From contig BRYA01000264.1 of assembly GCA_030267965.1 (NCBI GenBank), forward strand, positions 54,962 to 76,473: a stretch of 21,512 nucleotides of DNA, in the 5' to 3' direction. The notes under the pieces are model-generated. The model worked only from the letters and a program-made list of their open reading frames with translations. It did no database searches and was not told the DNA's origin. Numbering within the stretch: the first letter of the stretch is position 1; each line of letters opens with the position of its first letter. Below, one piece after another: positions 19,501 to 21,512 of the stretch. Made by a program: the position numbers and the translations under genes. The stretch comes from Triparma columacea (taxonomy: Eukaryota > Sar > Bolidophyceae > Parmales > Triparmaceae).

Positions 19501-20648
19501 TGTCAGTAATGAAATGTGTTGAGATGTTTGCTGAGGCAATCCCTGGAGTGATCATCCAACTTATGGCTATAGCAACCAGTGACAAAGATGTTGGAACTTC
19601 AGCATGGCTTTCAGTTGCAGTGTCAGCTATTACAACGGGCTTTGTGTCAGCAACTATAAATTATGATTGGGACACAGACCCTATGATGAGAAAACTAGTG
19701 CCTGACTTCTATGGGTATATACCTGCAAATCCCGCCAAGAGGTCTATCATATTTGTTTCAATGATGCTCTTTAGTGCAGGTATGCTTTTGATAAGGTGCA
19801 TGACAATAGTTGTGTTAGGGCTACTTGGTGGTAGATGGGTCTCTTTATATGTTGGTGCCGATCTGCTTCTATACTTGTTGGTGAAGATATTAAGAGGAGA
19901 TTTTTGGTATTGGATGCCTGTTGGTGGCAATGCAGAAATAGTGTTTAGTATTGTCGGCAGACTGTTGGTAAAAGTGGTGACAGACTTTACATCAATTGTG
20001 GAATTTAGGCATCCAAATGAGGTTGGAGGGATGTATTGGATGTTTGAATTTGTATTGACGATGGGAAGTCTTCCAATAGCCGTATTAGTAGCTGAAAGTG
20101 GAGATGTTGTAGAACAGAATCTTAAACTGGCAAGGAAAGTAGTCGGACTAGTTATACCATGTACAATTGTGTCGTTTGCAGTATTTTTCTTGATCATTGA
20201 GAGGAAATATTTTGGCACCTTTGTCAGTTTGCAAAGGGGGAAGGACTTAACAGTACAGCGATTTAGAGATTCAGCTGATGACGCATCAAAAGCAGATACA
20301 ATCTTTAATAACTCAAAGCACCACTGGGAGTCAATTGAAGAGCAAGTAAAAGCTTGGGTAGAGACAAACTGGGAGAGATGGGAAGAGGAGAAGCCAGATT
20401 GGTTTGATGATGCTATAAGAGCTAGAGTGCCAGTAGAATACATTCCAGGAGCAGGAGATGCTAGAAGGAGAGAGAGTGAGAGGAGAGCAAGTGTTGATAC
20501 TGAAGCTGAGGGTGGTCTGGTAGGTGCTTTGAGAACAAGTATTAGGAGAGCAAGTGTTGGAGACGCTGATGGTAGAGATATTATTGGGTTAGGAGGTGGG
20601 AAGGCTAAAGTAAGCAGGGTTGTGCCTAAAGATGAGGATGGGACATGA
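10542..20648 (+). CDS. Giant multi-START, tandem polytopic membrane protein (XK/XKR-like), frameshifted in second membrane domain
   Basis: Nine exons can be joined: 10542-10653, 10964-11140, 11282-11458, 11622-11792, 11960-12069, 12406-12583, 12716-12748, 13229-13261 and 13397 onward. The first ATG has an in-frame TAA just upstream. As sequenced, the frame ends at 19320. Ignoring a 2-bp insertion at 19303-19304, it runs to 20648 (about 2746 residues). Residues 1-331 are hydrophilic and probably disordered. The last exon has START-like modules at roughly 13510-14010 (partial), 14395-14960, 15160-15700, 15880-16420 and 16450-16900; repeated patterns include F-V-x-x-R and late helices with A-x-x-x-I. 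Then come two membrane units of 8-10 hydrophobic segments (16990-18702 and 18844-20558). Motifs V-T-D-V-Y-V-T-Y-M-F-W (17392) and E-M-F-A-E-A-I-P-G-V-I-I-Q-L (17671) resemble the XK family's first helix and its E-x-x-P-Q-x-x-L-Q region. Lipid binding plus scrambling is inferred. A shorter protein starting at 13399 is the alternative. Confidence 0.7.
10735..10862 (+). repeat. G-rich minisatellite in START-gene intron 1
   Basis: Units of about 25-33 nt beginning gtctgggcgagggg (with variants) start at 10764, 10791, 10816 and 10849, preceded by a degenerate copy from about 10735. Each contains a run of 8 to 18 G; the longest is 10832-10849. The transcript of this intron would carry the G-runs, so RNA G-quadruplexes are possible. 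Homopolymer lengths may not be reliable. Confidence 0.85.
12070..12405 (+). other. START-gene intron 5 with internal acceptor/donor junction
   Basis: This 336-nt intron has complete splice signals in its middle: TACTAAC at 12192-12198, a pyrimidine-rich stretch, then CACAG/GTGAG with the junction after 12238. A second set follows: TACTAAC at 12364-12370 and CTCACAG ending at 12405. It divides into halves of 169 and 167 nt with no exon between them. The outer ends carry a perfect 12-bp inverted repeat, 12081-12092 and 12391-12402. The arrangement fits a recursive splice site, or two introns whose intervening exon was lost. Confidence 0.55.
12620..12855 (+). repeat. Exon-containing duplication, copy 1
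   Basis: This ~236-nt block matches 13144-13368. It includes the end of an intron with the branchpoint ttgactaac, the CGCAG acceptor, a 33-nt exon (12716-12748, D-S-K-N-R-H-E-D-A-G-R with the flanking split codon), the donor GAG/GTGAGTT and about 107 nt of the following intron ending ttttttctcac. The exon is symmetric (phase 1 on both sides), so duplication adds 11 residues without a shift. Confidence 0.9.
12959..13144. repeat. 24-bp minisatellite in START-gene intron 7
   Basis: Seven complete 24-nt units start at 12959, 12983, 13007, 13031, 13055, 13079 and 13103, plus a partial unit from 13127. The consensus begins ggcgaccgcatgggttcc and ends gtctgc. Spacing is exactly 24 throughout, and the block is far richer in G+C than the flanks. 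It sits between the two copies of the exon duplication. It is open in several frames on both strands, as repeats with a period divisible by 3 often are. No donor follows it, so it is treated as intronic. Confidence 0.9.
13144..13368 (+). repeat. Exon-containing duplication, copy 2
   Basis: This is the partner of 12620-12855. It holds the second 33-nt exon (13229-13261, D-S-E-N-G-H-E-D-T-G-R), with the same branchpoint (13194-13202), acceptor and donor context. It ends with ttttttctcac shortly before the acceptor of the last exon at 13396. The copies differ by scattered substitutions and small indels, so the duplication is not brand new. Confidence 0.9.
14080..14190 (+). repeat. RPSFK short peptide repeat
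   Basis: Codons for R-P-S-F-K recur at 14080, 14101 and 14122, then R-P-I-F-K at 14152 and G-P-T-F-K after it. The spacing is 7 and then 10 codons. This basic Ser-rich linker separates the first partial START-like module from the second. It may be a phosphorylated or membrane-surface-binding linker; that is speculation. Confidence 0.8.
16990..18702 (+). repeat. Membrane unit A of the tandem duplication
   Basis: This ~1.7-kb coding unit is repeated as unit B. Its amphipathic lead-in (V-V-R-D-F-I-A-A-N-R-A-L-R) is followed by G-L-K-A-R-V-T-V-G-A and about 8-10 hydrophobic segments. It includes L-I-G-F-K-P-A-V-D-A-Y-R-V, D-F-Y-G-Y-I-P-A, R-G-D-F-W-Y-W and F-R-H-P-N-E-V-G-G. It ends in a soluble linker with R-R-A-S-V at 18625-18639 and 18688-18702. 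The reading frame is intact. Confidence 0.85.
18844..20558 (+). repeat. Membrane unit B of the tandem duplication (interrupted by a 2-bp insertion)
   Basis: Matching landmarks lie 1848 nt downstream of unit A before about 19302 (TDVY codons 17395 versus 19243) and 1850 nt downstream after it (E-M-F-A-E-A-I-P-G, 17671 versus 19521). This pins a 2-bp insertion. All membrane motifs of unit A are present, and R-R-A-S-V occurs at 20481-20495 and 20544-20558. Some stretches are nearly identical to unit A at DNA level while others are quite diverged. Confidence 0.88.
19303..20648 (+). pseudogene. Out-of-frame continuation of unit B after a 2-bp insertion
   Basis: In unit A the codons after F-K-A read S-L-A-S-L. 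In unit B two extra bases (ta, 19303-19304) intervene, so the upstream frame reads Y-L-W-Q-V and stops at 19320. The frame starting at 19305 stays open for about 447 codons to TGA at 20646-20648 and matches unit A throughout. No intron or classical slippery heptamer at this point would restore frame. It is either a fresh disabling mutation, an assembly or sequencing error, or an unusual recoding site. The open downstream frame shows that any damage is recent. Confidence 0.75.
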
Positions 20649-21451
20649 CTAATAGGGCAGCAACATTTGTAGGATAAAATGATTTGATTTAGTATTGTTG
20701 TGACTTTTTTTGAAAGTGTTTAAGGTATGTGAAAGTGTTGTAGTGGTTTATAAGTATAATGGAAGTGCAGATGAAGAAAAATGGGAATGTTATAGTGATT
20801 TGTGAGTATTGTGGAGGTGTAGTAGATGTAATGTGGAATTGTTTTAGTGGTTTGTAAGTATTGAGAAAGTGTAGTAGATGTGTTTGAAGTTTTTAAGAGT
20901 TTTGGCAGTGTTATAGTTTTTTGTGAGTATTGTGGTAGTGTGGTAAATATATATGAAGTTTTGAAGAATTGTGGAAGTGTTAAAGTAATTTGTGAGTATA
21001 ATGGAAGTGTTGTAGTTGTGTATGGGGATGAATAAAAGGAGTGTGAGTGTGGTTATGGAGAAGAGAGAGAAGAAGAATGGGGTGATTTTGGTGGTTTGTG
21101 AGTATAATGGAAGTGTAATAGATGTGTATTGGGATAAATATAAGGAGAGTGAGTATTGTGGTGGAGAAAGTGAGAGGAATTAAGGAGTGAGAATAGAAGA
21201 GAGGAGAGTATAAGGTGGAATGATGTGTGTAAGTGTAGTGGATGTGTATGAAGATGAATGTAAGGAGGGTAAGTGTAGTTTTGAAGAGGAGTTAGAAGAG
21301 TAAAGGAGGAAGGGTAGAAGAGAGGAGGGTATAAGGTGAAATGACGTTTGTAAGTGAAGTAGATGTGTATGGGGATGAATAAAAGGAGTGTGAGTGTGGT
21401 TGTGGAGAAAAGAGAGTAGTTAAATAGTGAGAAGAGAAGAGAGGAGGGTAT
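20649..21451. other. Gene-free subtelomere, nearly lacking C on the plus strand
   Basis: There is no supported gene in these 803 nt. The plus strand is made of G, T and A words such as ttgtgagtattgtggaagtgt. From 20701 to the window end I count only four C residues (in 20701-20710, 20761-20770, 20881-20940 and 21301-21360). The area includes the 3'UTR of the START gene; no clear polyadenylation signal was recognised. Confidence 0.8.
21018..21451. repeat. Degenerate subtelomeric tandem repeats, period about 106-121 bp
   Basis: A block starting gtgtat and continuing with a g-ataaat-aaggag-gt-agt pattern begins at 21018, 21124, 21244 and 21365. The first and last blocks share a perfect 37-nt match (21018-21054 and 21365-21401). 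A second word, gaagagaggag, recurs near 21197, 21317 and 21436, just before the telomere. More degenerate versions of the unit can be followed back to about 20800. Confidence 0.75.
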
Positions 21452-21512
21452 GGGTTAGGGTTAGGGTTAGGGTTAGGGTTAGGGTTAGGGTTAGGGTTAG
21501 GGTTAGGGTTAG
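21452..21512 (+). repeat. Telomere, (GGGTTA)n
   Basis: Ten perfect GGGTTA units plus one G run to the window end. The G-rich strand runs 5' to 3' towards the end, as expected for the right end of a chromosome. The array starts directly after a degenerate gagggta-t junction. Confidence 0.97.

Overview
The window is the right-hand end of a nuclear chromosome from a eukaryotic microalga. It finishes in ten (TTAGGG)n telomere units in the correct orientation for a chromosome end. All genes except the FKBP gene are split by short GT-AG introns (65-480 nt), several with a near-perfect TACTAAC-type branchpoint. The best guess at the organism is a photosynthetic stramenopile, perhaps of the bolidophyte/Parmales type or a diatom relative. 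The reasons are the FKBP leader, which looks like targeting through a secondary red plastid (ER signal peptide ending in A-F, transit peptide, then a lumen signal), and a large DUF285/Cys-rich/multi-TM surface protein of a kind common in heterokont algae. The species placement is inference.

Layout from the interior to the telomere: (1) 3070-1, minus strand: a secreted/membrane protein with a signal peptide, DUF285 (BspA-like) 25-residue repeats, about 15 GCC2/GCC3-like cysteine units and at least five or six membrane helices, cut off by the window edge. (2) 3664-4623, plus: a plastid FKBP-type prolyl isomerase, probably thylakoid-lumenal. (3) 7494-4789, minus, three exons: NOC2, a 60S ribosome biogenesis factor. 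(4) 8060-9837, plus, four exons: dynamitin (dynactin subunit 2). (5) 10542-20648, plus, nine exons: a very large protein with a disordered N-terminal extension, several START-like lipid-binding modules and two tandem copies of a polytopic membrane domain. That membrane domain resembles, by eye, the XK/XKR lipid scramblase family. A 2-bp insertion at about 19303 breaks the second copy. (6) 20649-21451: gene-free subtelomere with degenerate ~106-121 bp repeats and almost no cytosine on the plus strand. (7) 21452-21512: telomere.

Exon joins were worked out by hand from donor and acceptor motifs and reading-frame continuity. All joins in NOC2, dynamitin, the DUF285 gene and the START gene keep frame, and in NOC2 and dynamitin they rebuild known conserved protein segments.

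The most unusual part is the last gene. If the domain reading is right, one polypeptide joins cytosolic START-type lipid-binding modules to duplicated scramblase-like membrane domains, each copy followed by paired R-R-A-S-V phosphosite-like motifs. That would be a self-contained lipid extraction/transfer and scrambling machine. The gene also carries an internally duplicated 33-nt exon, a 24-bp minisatellite, a G-rich minisatellite, and an intron with an internal acceptor-donor junction that looks like a recursive splice site.
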